Assembly: GCA_030549495.1 (NCBI GenBank)
Contig: JAUIRK010000673.1
Coordinates: 1,550,001 to 1,614,000, forward strand
Origin: Nectonema munidae
Taxonomy: Eukaryota > Nematomorpha > Nectonematoida > Nectonematidae
Reading direction: 5' to 3'
DNA length: 64,000 nucleotides
Shown: positions 51,501 through 57,390 of the stretch, in pieces
How the letters are laid out: each line of letters begins with the position of its first letter
Numbering within the stretch: position 1 is the first letter of the stretch
Notes under the pieces: generated by a model
Told to the model about the DNA's origin: nothing
Databases searched by the model: none
What the model saw: the letters and a program-made list of their open reading frames with translations, nothing else
Position numbers and translations under genes: made by a program

Positions 51501-53443
51501 AAGTACTTGAAGTTGATTAAAACATGACACAATTTGATAAGTTTACACAAAAAAATTTGTAATAAAATTTCAAGATGAGGCAAAGGCTATATTAGGTAAC
51601 GGTAGCGTGGGGTGTTTTCGTCGGGAAAAAAGAAGTGCACCGCTTGTATCGAAAGATGAGGGAAGGAGGTATACTGGATTAAACCCAAGACCTTGAGTTA
51701 TCGAAACCCAGTATATAACCAAACTTACTCACGCGCCCTATTAAAAGAGTTCACGGGCCACACGTTGCACAGGCCTGGTATATCAAATCCAACATTAATG
51801 AAAAGTAGTCAATGATTTCAATAATTAAAAAATTAGTCACTTTTTCCCAGATAGATTAAATATCGCATTTTCATTGAGAAAGAGCTGAGAAGATAGAAAG
51901 GAGTGAACACACTCAACGAGTATCTTCAGTGAACTTTGTGCTAGAAATAAGACAAAATATCTTTATATTATGAAATTAGTAGTACTAAGTTTTTATAATT
52001 AAATTATATAGAAGTTGGCTCTATATTATTAAAGGGTAAGGGATGACATATTTAATGGTTATTTCTAATGGCTAAAAAACAATCTTGTGGCATCATTATG
52101 CCCCCACCTTTACTCTCTACCTCATTTAAAGTCAAAATTTATGTATTAAATATTACATTATTTTCGAATTTGAAAAAAGGGGACAAAAAATTCCTAAAGC
52201 CTATTCTATAATTGTTTGTCAAAATGCGAGCAGATATTTTTATAATGGTACCAGAAATTCTTCGGCAACGTGTTACGATTTCTTTTTAACCCATTCACGA
52301 CCAATGTTCCTAAAGGGAACGCAGGGAATTTAATAGGAATTACTAAAGTCGTCTGCTTTGCTTGGTCTTAAATGGGTTAAAAAATGAGTTAGAGAAAATT
52401 AAATTAATGAGTTAGAGTTAGCTATTATAGAAAAAATGATTCAGCTTCAAAAGCAAATATAAAATTATTATTAAGGTGTGATAAGCCATTTTAATCGTAT
52501 TGCTATGTAAATACATACTCCCTAAGAGTCAATTTTCAATTAAAAAACATTAAACAAATATACTTTCAAAAAATCATTAAAAAAACTATATAAAATAGAT
52601 AACTCGTTTAATTCTAGATGTATATTAATACAAGCAGAGGCTGTTTTAAGGCTGTTTGAGTTTTTTTAAATCAAATTGAGCCTCGCACCGAAACCATGCA
52701 AGCAGTGACAGTTACTAGCTTAAACATTTTCTTTATTCTATGAGCAAACTGTAGAAAATAAAATTGTAAAGACATAAAACTATTTTGAATGATTTTCTAT
52801 AAAAAAAAACCATCTCTTTCTAAAAAGCTTTGATATTATTTTATTTCCTAGTTAAAGACGAGCATTCTCCACAAAATATACACATTTGCCTAAATTTTTA
52901 CTAAAAGGAAATCCATTTCATGTTCCAAATTTATCTAAAAAACGTTTTAGCATAATTTTTTCAATCAAGTTCTAAAATGCATGAAATATTGAATGGAGTT
53001 TTTGGTAATTTAGAAGAAAATAACAACTGAATTTATTTATATACATTTACTAATATACTTATTTTAAAAATTCCGCTTAAGATTTTGGAAGTTTACATTT
53101 ATCGATTAAAATTAAAAAAAAAAGCAAAATAACTTACAGCAATGGACAAACTCAAGAATAGGTTGAATGAAAAGAGGAAATTTTTTATTAATGGCTTCCC
53201 TGTATGCATTTTCTGATTTGAAGGCTTCATAAAACGTTAAATTTACCAATCCTGTAGAAATACAACTCCAAATTTTTTGATGAAAAATATCACTATGTCT
53301 AAAAAAAGTTTAGAAATAAAATTTTATCTAAAAATTGTTAAAATAAAATTAAATCAAAAAAATTTTTACTTTTGATGCGTTTTAACTTTTGCGGTATTTT
53401 CAAAATCCGAAATAGGATAGGAAAGAGAACCAATGTAAGGCAT
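15469..53443 (-). CDS. BAZ1A: ACF1/BAZ1A-type ISWI remodeller subunit, 20 coding exons
   Basis: ACF1 partners the ISWI ATPase in nuclear complexes that space nucleosomes. Reading the minus strand, 20 exons with GT/AG borders and matching phases join into 3258 nt (about 1085 residues). Exons: 53443-53370, 53298-53138, 51940-51841, 49671-49626, 48742-48684, 45666-45441, 45091-44921, 44606-44494, 42867-42580, 42514-42436, 39368-39230, 38687-38491, 35759-35657, 33847-33632, 31839-31401, 29489-29264, 22106-21842, 21242-21103, 15792-15620, 15511-15469. Domains in order: WAC (1-115), basic linker with ISRKK (147-440), DDT (441-530), WHIM1 and WHIM2 (552-670), WSD (720-860), then AIAWDKSVKDA leading into one PHD finger (1015-1062). 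WAC restricts it to BAZ1A/BAZ1B; the linker and region before the PHD look more like BAZ1A. Human BAZ1A is about 1556 residues and ends in a bromodomain, not found here. Small exons and the last exon are the least certain. Confidence 0.88.
15620..15792 (-). CDS. BAZ1A: BAZ1A exon 19 (PHD finger)
   Basis: It opens RCKVCNRK and continues LIFCDMCDKGFHLSCL.. and WICAEC, a complete C4HC3 PHD finger of the BAZ type. Acceptor TGTTTAG. The proposed donor AAAG|GTGCAA is weak; without it the frame would run on to a TGA a short way downstream. Confidence 0.9.
16270..16853. mobile_element. MITE with long inverted ends made of TTTCATCG repeats
   Basis: Both ends, read inward, start GTAATTTCATCGTGGTAAT and run for about 110 bp with near-identical order of (T/A)(T/A)TTCATCG motifs spaced by about 19 bp, including GCATAGTAAATTCATCG and GTTGGTATTTTCATCG. 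The central 330 bp are AT-rich and non-coding. It lies in BAZ1A intron 18. The superfamily is not certain. Confidence 0.85.
16924..16937 (+). repeat. Target-site duplication, left copy
   Basis: ACATATTACATATA, identical to 20156-20169 and bracketing the RTE-like LINE. Confidence 0.85.
17400..18010 (+). pseudogene. RTE endonuclease domain
   Basis: Plus-strand frames read IEVMCVQETRWGGNAAKEI and GVGIIIS (APE endonuclease N-terminal half), then GGDLNGYLGEHCDGF, HGGHGYGKRNENGERIL, LTICNT and SGGKTSQIDFILIR, the C-terminal half with catalytic GDLN and SQIDF. The two halves are in different frames with sequence missing between them near 17690-17720. Confidence 0.87.
18300..20036 (+). pseudogene. 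RTE linker and reverse transcriptase domain
   Basis: After a charged linker, frames read YKAAGLSEISIDMIKAGG, EEWRKSVLVPIWKNKGD, NYRGIK, LDKRIRSVIKIDPKQFGFMP, then a palm block (VEKAHDT.P region), VKIGLHQGSARGPLLFSFVV, LLFADDLAIL (catalytic FADD) and SFKYLGTQIMENGSCEKDV. The C-terminal RRWFGHVLR is typical of this LINE group. At least three frame breaks separate these blocks. Confidence 0.9.
20156..20169 (+). repeat. Target-site duplication, right copy
   Basis: ACATATTACATATA, identical to 16924-16937. Confidence 0.85.
21103..21242 (-). CDS. BAZ1A: BAZ1A exon 18 (helix before PHD)
   Basis: It reads VSLSRLALLFSILDEAIAWD followed by KSVKDA, matching ASLSQVFLHLSTLDRSVIWSKSILNA. Strong donor GCC|GTAAGT; acceptor CTCTTAAG is weaker. 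Confidence 0.9.
21444..21560 (+). mobile_element. hAT element end (fragment)
   Basis: CAGAAGTGGGCAAACTATGT and the following CACGGGCTGTATGCCGC resemble the left terminus of many hAT elements. The other end was not found nearby. It lies in BAZ1A intron 17. Confidence 0.45.
21842..22106 (-). CDS. BAZ1A: BAZ1A exon 17 (LGGV and FAECL helices)
   Basis: It contains FNEELIDGCLGGV and FAECLTQIFDSIYFKYIQLP, matching LLDIEDRIYQGTLGAI and LAMALFQIEQGIERRFLKAP. Acceptor TTTTATCCAG, donor C|GTATAC. It follows a 7.2 kb intron holding two piggyBac elements. Confidence 0.87.
23314..23624. mobile_element. Probable hAT-type MITE
   Basis: The left end AGCCGTGGTCGTCAGCCTTT and the right end read inward AGCGGTCATTCACAAATGG, with an inner CAACCCGTGG, resemble the GTGGTCGTCAACC termini of hAT MITEs. 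About 310 bp, non-coding. No clear 8-bp target duplication. In BAZ1A intron 16. Confidence 0.5.
24116..25915 (-). mobile_element. piggyBac element 1, internally deleted
   Basis: It is bounded by TTAA at 24116-24119 and 25912-25915. The inverted ends are CCCTCAAATACATGAAAT on the left and, read inward, CCCTTAAATGCATAAAAT on the right, followed by a GGGTCCC-type subterminal motif. The transposase runs on the minus strand. The right TTAA is also the left TTAA of piggyBac element 2. Confidence 0.9.
24263..25402 (-). pseudogene. piggyBac element 1 transposase, defective
   Basis: The N-terminal DDE_Tnp_1_7 region is seen (FFKEKIISEILLSTNKHA, WKSIDQAEILAFLPLLYLLG). An out-of-frame stretch at about 24960-24770 gives LCIDEQLTPFRERC and KYGMKLSLLVDCCNTDYIC. 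Then, after a missing central block of roughly 100 residues or more, RRTKRWPLAYFMNLLNLAG. The C-terminal cysteine domain is kept (CYMCTKDKKSSRVCKKC..CAQHS). The deleted part would hold the second catalytic Asp, so the enzyme is dead. Confidence 0.85.
26302..28233 (-). CDS. piggyBac element 2 transposase, one frameshift
   Basis: The first exon (28233 to about 27825) has an acidic N terminus rich in Ser/Glu, then GTRYFWESQDSITGRVQARN and LFFDITIITHIF. A likely intron (donor GTAAGT; acceptor GACATGAG) leads to KWEELKACHERFNISDLLAY. Near 27440 a TA-rich run shifts the frame. The remainder holds VTIDEQLVKFRGGCPIKIYD (first catalytic Asp), GVFLDRFFTSHELA (second), YKSGVDCFNRMAKDF (third, followed by Asn where many relatives have Asp) and SRRWTMAVF. 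The C-terminal cysteine-rich domain is CTIPECKP..CSFCKKFICKRH..CPTC. Minor repair aside, this is a young copy. Confidence 0.87.
27687..27793. repeat. Inverted repeat inside the piggyBac intron
   Basis: AAATTCAGTCTTTAGAAG and its reverse complement CTTCTAAAGACTGAATTT flank about 65 bp of AT-rich sequence. This is either a tiny MITE or a hairpin that makes up most of the transposase intron. Confidence 0.75.
29264..29489 (-). CDS. BAZ1A: BAZ1A exon 16 (WSD, second half)
   Basis: It reads ENQWFCFESLHQVQVLLQSL then GFRESHL, matching NRWCFYSSCEQLDQLIEALNSRGHRESAL. Acceptor TTTTCTAG, donor GAG|GTATGC. Confidence 0.92.
30189..30845 (+). CDS. Coding-like plus-strand locus nested in BAZ1A intron 15
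   Basis: Three or four exon-like stretches on the strand opposite to BAZ1A. The first (about 30190-30360) reads EKEKIQDSQITSSVSEDYRS then LRQHFEWIKKY, with a frame change before NQFKARKDLTMEYRRHLI. The next gives VKALTFDVLDIFPNMCSK and ends at G|GTGAAG (30427). Then, from about 30491, GFERLNLTNVIYIEVLTEKL leads through ERYKGEVLNLREKTKFVIPV to G|GTAAGT (30612). The last, from about 30650, reads EDYMVLFEIAKLINEKFKSY and a charged helix ending at TGA (30845). Phases agree at the last two junctions. I do not recognise the protein; it looks helical and charged. It may be a small host gene or a decaying one. Confidence 0.45.
31401..31839 (-). CDS. BAZ1A: BAZ1A exon 15 (coiled coil and WSD start)
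   Basis: A charged helix (EEEKLKKINQKVEDAKENHE) leads into FIGTDRFHNRYWLFDSYPHL, the signature LGRDR..RRYWIFPSIPGL block of WSD/WHIM3. It ends before donor GTATGA. Largest exon, 439 nt. Confidence 0.92.
32383..32682. mobile_element. Tigger/pogo-type MITE
   Basis: The inverted ends read AGTGAGGAACCGTTATAACG and, inward from the right, CAGTAAATAACCGTTATAAC. TA lies next to the right end. The CAGT start and the GTTATAACG palindrome-like ends are usual for pogo/Tigger MITEs. About 300 bp, no coding. In BAZ1A intron 14. Confidence 0.75.
33080..33107 (-). mobile_element. hAT element end (fragment)
   Basis: Read on the minus strand: CAGAGCTGGCAAACTCCGGT and CCGCCC, a typical hAT terminus. Its partner end is not evident. 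Confidence 0.4.
33632..33847 (-). CDS. BAZ1A: BAZ1A exon 14 (WHIM2)
   Basis: It reads LTYAHKLLILNTLIEAIISS and continues VIFHEMFL, matching LTPGEKMKILHALCGKLLTLVSTRDFIE of BAZ1A. Acceptor TTTCATTCAG, donor AAAT|GTTAGT. Confidence 0.83.
34060..35270 (+). other. A/C-rich segment, probable decayed mobile element of unknown family
   Basis: The plus strand becomes rich in A and C, unlike its surroundings, with frames of 60-115 residues (34199-34381, 34404-34751, 34881-35096) full of Lys, Thr, Asn and His. The 3' part (35160-35270) is GC-richer (GCTCCCTCATGGAGCCAGC and GCTGGGCTGGTACTAC). Codon use resembles that of the LINE at 58.7-61.7 kb. I recognise no domain. Confidence 0.4.
35657..35759 (-). 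CDS. BAZ1A: BAZ1A exon 13 (WHIM1)
   Basis: It contains HKISIDSLMISDFLRQFLIF, matching the LDLDSCTLSEILRLHIL WHIM1 motif. Acceptor CTTTTTAAG, donor AAAG|GTCAGT. Confidence 0.82.
36985..37060 (+). ncRNA. Degenerate hammerhead-ribozyme-like motif
   Basis: AGTC is followed about 20 nt later by CTGTTAA, a three-pair stem GCC/GGC with loop TTCAATA, and GAAAC. This matches the hammerhead core CUGAUGA..stem II..GAAA with two changes. Such cores are common in Penelope-like elements and retrozymes. Stem III is not convincing. Confidence 0.3.
37495..37790 (+). pseudogene. hAT transposase fragment (N-terminal and DNGSNF part)
   Basis: Plus-strand frames read MDEDTSFKIMFNALIKINLK and CPISRKLPKT, then KKVVRCI and DNGSNFSKTFREYGIQL, matching the TDN.sN..kaF block of hAT transposases. 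The intervening catalytic segment is deleted and stops are present. In BAZ1A intron 12. Confidence 0.6.
38491..38687 (-). CDS. BAZ1A: BAZ1A exon 12 (DDT domain, second half)
   Basis: It reads ARDLVKDLNTSS..MNGYTIFTRIAATLISTLI, matching the LEEALVGND..GPLCELLFFFLTAIF helices of DDT. Acceptor TTTTTTTAG, donor CAT|GTACGA. Confidence 0.8.
39230..39368 (-). CDS. BAZ1A: BAZ1A exon 11 (DDT domain, first half)
   Basis: It reads ALPSPALIDSPKFGDVLMIC then QFVKTFKSFL, matching the FGDALMVLEFLNAFG start of DDT. Acceptor GAAATGCAG, donor ATTA|GTAAGT. Confidence 0.88.
40560..41340 (+). pseudogene. Tigger transposase remnant 2
   Basis: Broken frames read ASNGWLESLIHKQHSVGTMS and GERDVS (CENP-B-type DNA-binding domain), then FNMHENGLFKHTTKKAF (the MDETGLF block), then KWSQNFNKKMRLKGRNVLLF and VDNARSD (catalytic DNA.SH region). 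Several stops and frame changes. Confidence 0.8.
41917..41985. repeat. Short hairpin with CCAGGGG ends
   Basis: ACCAGGGGCTCAC and, about 45 bp on, GCCCACCCCTGGTGA form an inverted repeat, with GAGGGGT inside. It may be a very short MITE within the Tigger element. Confidence 0.45.
42436..42514 (-). CDS. BAZ1A: BAZ1A exon 10
   Basis: It reads KSLLNQSQLKLQLENINFKY and ends SLKQ before donor GTAAAA. Only a 65-nt intron separates it from exon 9. Joined to exon 11 it gives SLKQMCEDQALVL, resembling YLKQWSKPREDMECDDL of BAZ1A. Confidence 0.68.
42580..42867 (-). CDS. BAZ1A: BAZ1A exon 9 (basic and helical linker)
   Basis: Ninety-five codons ending CFRDVIRKKKENILRINKA. Acceptor GTTTTTTAG, donor GC|GTAATT. 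It corresponds to the charged region before the DDT domain, although the long acidic/basic coiled coil of vertebrate BAZ1A is much reduced. Confidence 0.7.
42902..44490. other. Introns 7-8 of BAZ1A, no further feature
   Basis: Apart from exon 8 above 44494, this is AT-rich sequence with short spurious frames and no recognised repeat. Confidence 0.4.
44494..44606 (-). CDS. BAZ1A: BAZ1A exon 8 (basic linker)
   Basis: It reads ENSSVKEDLLAHYKK at its end, after acceptor ATGTTTTAG. Donor AAAAG|GTTCAA is weak, but phase 2 joins exon 9 as KKRLNMIAEK. Confidence 0.65.
44921..45091 (-). CDS. BAZ1A: BAZ1A exon 7 (Ser/Lys-rich linker)
   Basis: Fifty-seven codons in phase 0 at both ends, rich in Ser, Asn and Lys. 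Acceptor CACTTCTAG, donor AAT|GTAATC. No named domain; accepted on splice sites, phase and position. Confidence 0.65.
45441..45666 (-). CDS. BAZ1A: BAZ1A exon 6 (ISRKK linker)
   Basis: It contains RIDTISRKKLTKIIKSF and GKSIWIVHKPYTDQYHIPDK, comparable to ISRRKHLFSRDK and the following SLSTYKIAEQDF block of BAZ1A. Acceptor CTTTATAG, donor CAA|GTATGC. Confidence 0.82.
46419..46436. repeat. Perfect palindrome GTATCCGCGGATAC
   Basis: A 14-bp perfect palindrome, with further GCGGAT(A/G)C copies nearby (about 46430-46465). Such CCGCGGATA-rich blocks occur in termini of some hAT MITEs; no borders are seen. Confidence 0.5.
47125..47190 (+). repeat. Dispersed repeat copy 2
   Basis: GCGAAGATTTGGCGTTAA and the downstream ACGGAGTCG match the segment at 1835-1885. 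Confidence 0.5.
47538..47692 (-). mobile_element. tRNA-derived SINE, family 1, copy 1
   Basis: On the minus strand: GCGTGAGTAAAGTTGGTTAG (box A region), GGGTTCGATCCC (box B, 47637-47626), then a tail with CAAGCGGCGCAATTGTGCC. It is flanked by a 15-bp duplication TTATGA(C/A)AGATGGTA at 47523-47537 and 47693-47707, one mismatch. In BAZ1A intron 5. Confidence 0.85.
48684..48742 (-). CDS. BAZ1A: BAZ1A exon 5 (59-nt small exon)
   Basis: It reads PHSYTYDISIKDSTLYLDK after acceptor ATTTTTAG. Donor AAAAA|GTCATT is weak, but the phase joins it to exon 6, giving DKKRIDTISRKK, comparable to KATQISRRK in BAZ1A. Confidence 0.65.
49626..49671 (-). CDS. BAZ1A: BAZ1A exon 4 (46-nt small exon)
   Basis: It reads YGVVVHKVNKLNPLE after acceptor TTTTCAAG and before donor GTAAGC. 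Phase fits both sides, and the sequence suits the short beta segment (CTILEVL in BAZ1A) after WAC. Confidence 0.7.
49849..49935 (+). mobile_element. hAT element end (fragment)
   Basis: CAGAGATTCTCAAAGTGTGC and the following CCC..GTGGGCCTCAC are typical of a hAT left terminus. No partner end was located. Confidence 0.45.
51596..51740 (-). mobile_element. tRNA-derived SINE, family 1, copy 2
   Basis: Same family as 47538-47692 in the same orientation. It shares GCGTGAGTAAGTTTGGTTA, TCGATAACTCAAGGTCTTGG and the GCACTTC..CGAAAACACC tail. Box B has decayed to GGGTTTAATCC. In BAZ1A intron 3. Confidence 0.8.
51841..51940 (-). CDS. BAZ1A: BAZ1A exon 3 (end of WAC region)
   Basis: It reads SQSSLKILVECVHSFLSSQL, aligning with the LHEICDDIFAYVKDRYF helix of BAZ1A. 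Acceptor TTATTTCTAG, donor AA|GTGACT. Both phases match their neighbours. Confidence 0.8.
52286..52380. mobile_element. piggyBac-type MITE, copy 2
   Basis: A 95-bp element between TTAA sites with ends TTAACCCATTCACGACCAAT and TTAACCCATTTAAGACCAAG. Same family as 4905-5042, with a shorter and different interior but the shared CGTCTGCTTTGCTTGG end. In BAZ1A intron 2. Confidence 0.85.
53138..53298 (-). CDS. BAZ1A: BAZ1A exon 2 (WAC domain)
   Basis: It reads IFHQKIWSCISTGLVNLTFY and continues EAFKSENAYREAI, matching the WAC core (VWSC..TG...LTY.EALESE). Acceptor TTTTTTTAG, donor T|GTAAGT. This is the segment that identifies the family. Confidence 0.88.
53370..53443 (-). CDS. BAZ1A: BAZ1A exon 1 (start codon, WAC start)
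   Basis: It begins MPYIGSLSYPISDF, comparable to the MPLL..KPF start of BAZ1A proteins. It ends CAA AA before donor GTAAAA. Twenty-four codons plus two bases. Any upstream non-coding exon is unknown. Confidence 0.75.
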
Positions 53444-53707
53444 TTTAATAAAGCCCTCCTTTTTATTTAAAAAAAAAATATTATTATAAAATAAAATATA
53501 TAAATTTAATATAAATAATTTCATTTTAATTTAATTTATTAATTTTACCATATAAAATACATATATACTTATATAATAATAGAGATGTAATTAGAACGAT
53601 GACATTATACTACAAAAGTAAGGCTTTGTATAAATCGTAATTTAAATTCTATGGGCTTTGAAATTTTTACTACTTATAATTTCTTGGGTGTCTTTCAAAA
53701 TTTTAAT

Positions 53708-53865
53708 GGGCGTGAGTAAGATTTTTTTAGGTACTGGTATTCGATAACTCAAGATCTTGAGTTCGATCCGGCATCAAAATTACTTTCTTATAGTTGGATA
53801 CAAGCAGCGCAATAGTGCCTTCTCGATGAAAACACCCCTGATAACTTTACATTTTTCTACCAATA
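53708..53865 (+). mobile_element. tRNA-derived SINE, family 1, copy 3
   Basis: It begins GGGCGTGAGTAAG, has box B GAGTTCGATCC and the CAAGCAGCGCAATAGTGCC tail. Orientation is opposite to copies 1 and 2. It lies about 265 bp upstream of the BAZ1A start codon. Confidence 0.8.
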
Positions 53866-53950
53866 TCAAGTATGAAATGTCCAACAAAAAATTGAGAAAA
53901 AGAAAATATAAACCTTGATGAAGATAACAGATTTTGTGGATTTGTTTTAA

Positions 53951-54033
53951 GAGTTGGGAGCCTTTGGTATCGAACCCCTGACCTTCAAATGTTAGGCTGA
54001 GAGGTACACCCTAACAACCATTGAGGCTCAAGT
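53951..54033 (-). mobile_element. tRNA-like SINE head, family 2
   Basis: The minus strand reads GAGCCTCAATGGTTGTTAGG, CTCTCAGCCTAACATTTGAA, then box B GGGGTTCGATACC and AAAGGCTCC. The ends GAGCCT and AGGCTC can pair like an acceptor stem, but the T-stem is poor, so a functional tRNA is unlikely. The sequence differs from family 1. Confidence 0.65.
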
Positions 54034-54894
54034 AAGGGGTTTAAAATCTTTTTTTATTCCAGAAACTTTCTATTAGCAAATTCAGTTTTAAATGTATATA
54101 ATCGTTTAGAAAGCATCAAAAAGCATTTTTACTTTTTCAATAAAAATATTTTTTTTAGTTCAATTCTATCTCATTAATTCGCATACCTTGATTAACAAAA
54201 TGGATGGATTGATGAACCGTACATATTGGAAATCTTGCAAACTATGAACTAAACAAAAATCTCTATTTGTTTTTGGGAATTTGGCCAGAATATTTTGTAG
54301 TAACTGAAAATAAAATACTTGATTATCTGAGAATATCAGTAAGTGGAAAATATTATTCTTTGTTAACCATTACATTTTATAAGGATTTATGTTTATAACA
54401 AAAAATCAAGATTTTTTTAATATTTGAAATGTGTGTTTTTTGACTGAAAAGAAAGGATTCTCTAAAAAAATTGTATTTTGCATAAATAATCAATATTATC
54501 AACAAAAAACATCATGAAAACATATAATTAGCCTATAAAAATTTATTAAAAGAAAAAAACACAAAAATGATTTTGTGGTTGAAAATGAGTTTGATTAGAG
54601 TGCGAACTAATAAATTCGTCCTTCTGAGCTAAAAAAAGAAAAAAGGTTTATTTCTATGGTATACAAAGAAAAATTACCTTCTTTTAAAGCATGACAATCA
54701 TTGTGTTTATTCTTCCTCGCTGAAACATGTTTTTCGTTTTGGTTTTGGAAAAAGAAATTTAACCTTATTAGTGCTGGGCTAAATGTATCCACTAAAGTGC
54801 TGGAGGGAGGGGCGTAAAGTGCCCCCCCCTATTTTTCTCAGATATTAATAAGTTTTTATAAATATTTTTAATCTTATATATATATTTCAACTAT

Positions 54895-55900
54895 TCTGAA
54901 TTCAGTGGTGATGTCCATTTTTATCAAAATCAATCAAACCTGTCAAAATTGATTTAAATGTGACAGCTCATCTCAAAAGGAAACTTTTTATTTTTATAAT
55001 TATATAAAAAAATTTTCACATATATACCCAGCCACGTAAATTGGGCACTTGGAACTGGGACCCTTCATCTATGTTATGGGCCCCACCGTCAAAAAATTGA
55101 AATTAACAGATAAAAATGAAATAATGAATTAATTTTTGAGAATGGGCTATACCAACAATATAAAGCAAATAAAATCAAAATATAGAAAAATTATTGATAT
55201 CATGGACGGTAACGATCAAACTGTTAACTTTGTTAAGATGGGCCTTATATCTGTAATAAGAAAGCAGATTTACAATAAAAAAGTCCTCTTTGCTATGAAA
55301 AAACAAAGATAAGAATTAACCATGATAAAATCTAAAACCTTAACAAGGAAATAGGACACAAGTAGAGAAAGGAGCTTATAAACACAAGGAGAAGAGTTTT
55401 ATAAGCAGCATTTGATCATTTATTTTTAGACAAAGCAAGTAAGTATGCATGTATATTAGTGCCCCATTTCCCCTCTCCAAATAAAAATTTCTGGCTACGT
55501 TACTTTATATACCCATTTTCAAATATGCTTAATTCAGTGGTGATATTCATTTTTTATGAAAATCAATCAAACCTGTCAAAAAAATTGATTTACATATGAC
55601 AGCTCATCTCAAAAAAGAAACTTTTTATCTTAATTATTATATAAAGTATTTTATACCCATTTTCAAGTATGCTGAATTCAGTAGTGTTATTCATTTTTTA
55701 ATAAAAGCAGTCAAACATGACAAAAAAAAATTTTAATATGACAGCCCATCTCAAAATTAAAATTTTTATTCTTAAAGAAGTTTTTTTTATACATTTCAAG
55801 AATGTAGAATTTAATGGTGATGTTCATTTTTTGTAAAATCAATAAAATCTGTCAAAAAATCGATTAAACGTGTAAATTAATGTCAAATATATAAATTTCA
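54895..55900 (-). repeat. Satellite A, inverted array, interrupted
   Basis: Units in reverse orientation to those at 1-380, with GACAGCTCATCTCAAAA, ATACCCATTTTCAA and TGAATTCAGTGGTGAT(A/G)T near 54900, 55520 and 55660. The last units (after 55750) are strongly diverged. The first unit is interrupted by the insertion at 55031-55505. Confidence 0.88.
55031..55505 (+). mobile_element. 475-bp insertion in satellite A
   Basis: Satellite sequence stops at TATATACCCA (55021-55030) and resumes at an identical 10-mer (55506-55515). The inserted segment begins GCCACGTAAATTGGGCAC. Near its right end, before a short TTACTT, it reads CTGGCTACG. A plus-strand frame reads MDGNDQTVNFVKMGLISVIR then KQIYNKKVLFAM. 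The family is unknown, possibly a non-autonomous or truncated element. Confidence 0.55.
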
Positions 55901-56229
55901 AAATAAATTCTACTTTCAGTATTTCTCTGGTAATTATTTTCTTAATTTATTTAATAAACCAATCTTAGGTGTTTAATTCACTCAAAATATTTATTTGTCA
56001 GTAACTTATGCATCTTGATAGGACCTTCATTTTTTTGGCTAGCTCGTAGTCTCTATGTTATATCTTCTATACTTTACAGTATGTAATTTTGTTATTTATT
56101 CTATGATGATCCTTTCTTGGTAGCTCTTTTTTGATTATAAATTTATTTTATTCGTTTGAAATTTTTTCATAAGGATTTATTAAAGATTTTTTGAAAAAAA
56201 ATTATAGAACTGATTTTCAGACATACATT

Positions 56230-57390
56230 ACTAATTCAATTGCCACTTCAAGATATTTTTAACCGTATTAACCAAAAATGAGTACAGAAATAAAATAAGC
56301 ATAGTGGATTTGGTATAAAAACAGATATTTTATTTGAAAGAGATATTTTTTTTTAAATATTTTTGAAGACAGTATCTAGAAGTAAACAGCAAATCTGATT
56401 GAAACCTTCCGATTAAAACCATAAATGCCAAACCTCAGTCCAAAAATGAATCCAGCATCTTCCATTTGGCATAAAAACAGATATTTTATTTTAATTTCAA
56501 AATATTTCTGTAGACATTAGACGTAAATCGAACATTTGATTGACACTTTTAGAAATTTAAAGCCTCTAACTGCAAAAATTGATTTCAGAAATAGAACTAT
56601 CATGGTTGAATTGGTATAAAAACATATATTTCATGTAAAATTAGAGAGAATATTTTTGGATATAGTTTTTAGATATAACCGTAAATTTGATTGACACTGG
56701 CAGTAAAACCTCTAAATGCGAAAACCGCGTCCAGAAATGAAGTCATCATGATCTATTTGCTATAAAAACATATATTTCATGTAAAATTTGAATTAATATT
56801 TTTGAAACAAATTTTAAAACTAAACGGAAATTTTTGAGTCCATAAATGAAACTAGCATGGTTGATTTGGTATAAAAATATATATTTCATATAAAATTTGA
56901 GATATATTTGAAAAAGTTTTCGAACTTAAACCGCATATTTTATTTCGCTTGCAGATATTTTCAAAAAGCAAAACTGAGCCCAAAAATGTAACTAGCATGA
57001 TCGATTTGGTATAAAAACATTTATTTCATTGTAAAATTTCAATGAATATTTTTGGAAACAATTTTTAGAAGTAAAATGCAAATATGATTAACACTTATAG
57101 GTATTTTCAAATCCTAAATATAAAAAATGAGTCCAGAAATGAAGATTTAGTATAACACATATATTTTATGTAAAATTTGAAGGAATGTTTTTGGAGAACA
57201 TTTTTAGAAATAAACCGAAAATTTGATTAACATTTATAGGTATTTTCAAATCCTAAATGTAAAAAATAAGACCAGAAATGAAACAGCATGACTGATTTTT
57301 TATAAAAACATATATTTTATGTAAAATTTGAAGGTATATTTTATTAGATACATTTTTGATCAATCAAAATTTTGATTGACATTTTCTAAA
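56230..57390 (+). repeat. Satellite B, about eight units of roughly 110-155 bp
   Basis: Units repeat AGCATG(G/A)T(T/C)GATTTGGTATAA, AAAACATATATTTCATGT and AATTTGATTGACACT, with start points near 56300, 56450, 56600, 56745, 56850, 57000, 57145 and 57285. Same family and orientation as 7830-9060. It directly follows satellite A. Confidence 0.88.

Noticed and set aside
53951-54033. Possible functional tRNA gene on the minus strand
   Set aside because: An acceptor-like stem and box B exist, but the T-stem does not pair and the anticodon arm is unclear; better explained as a SINE head.
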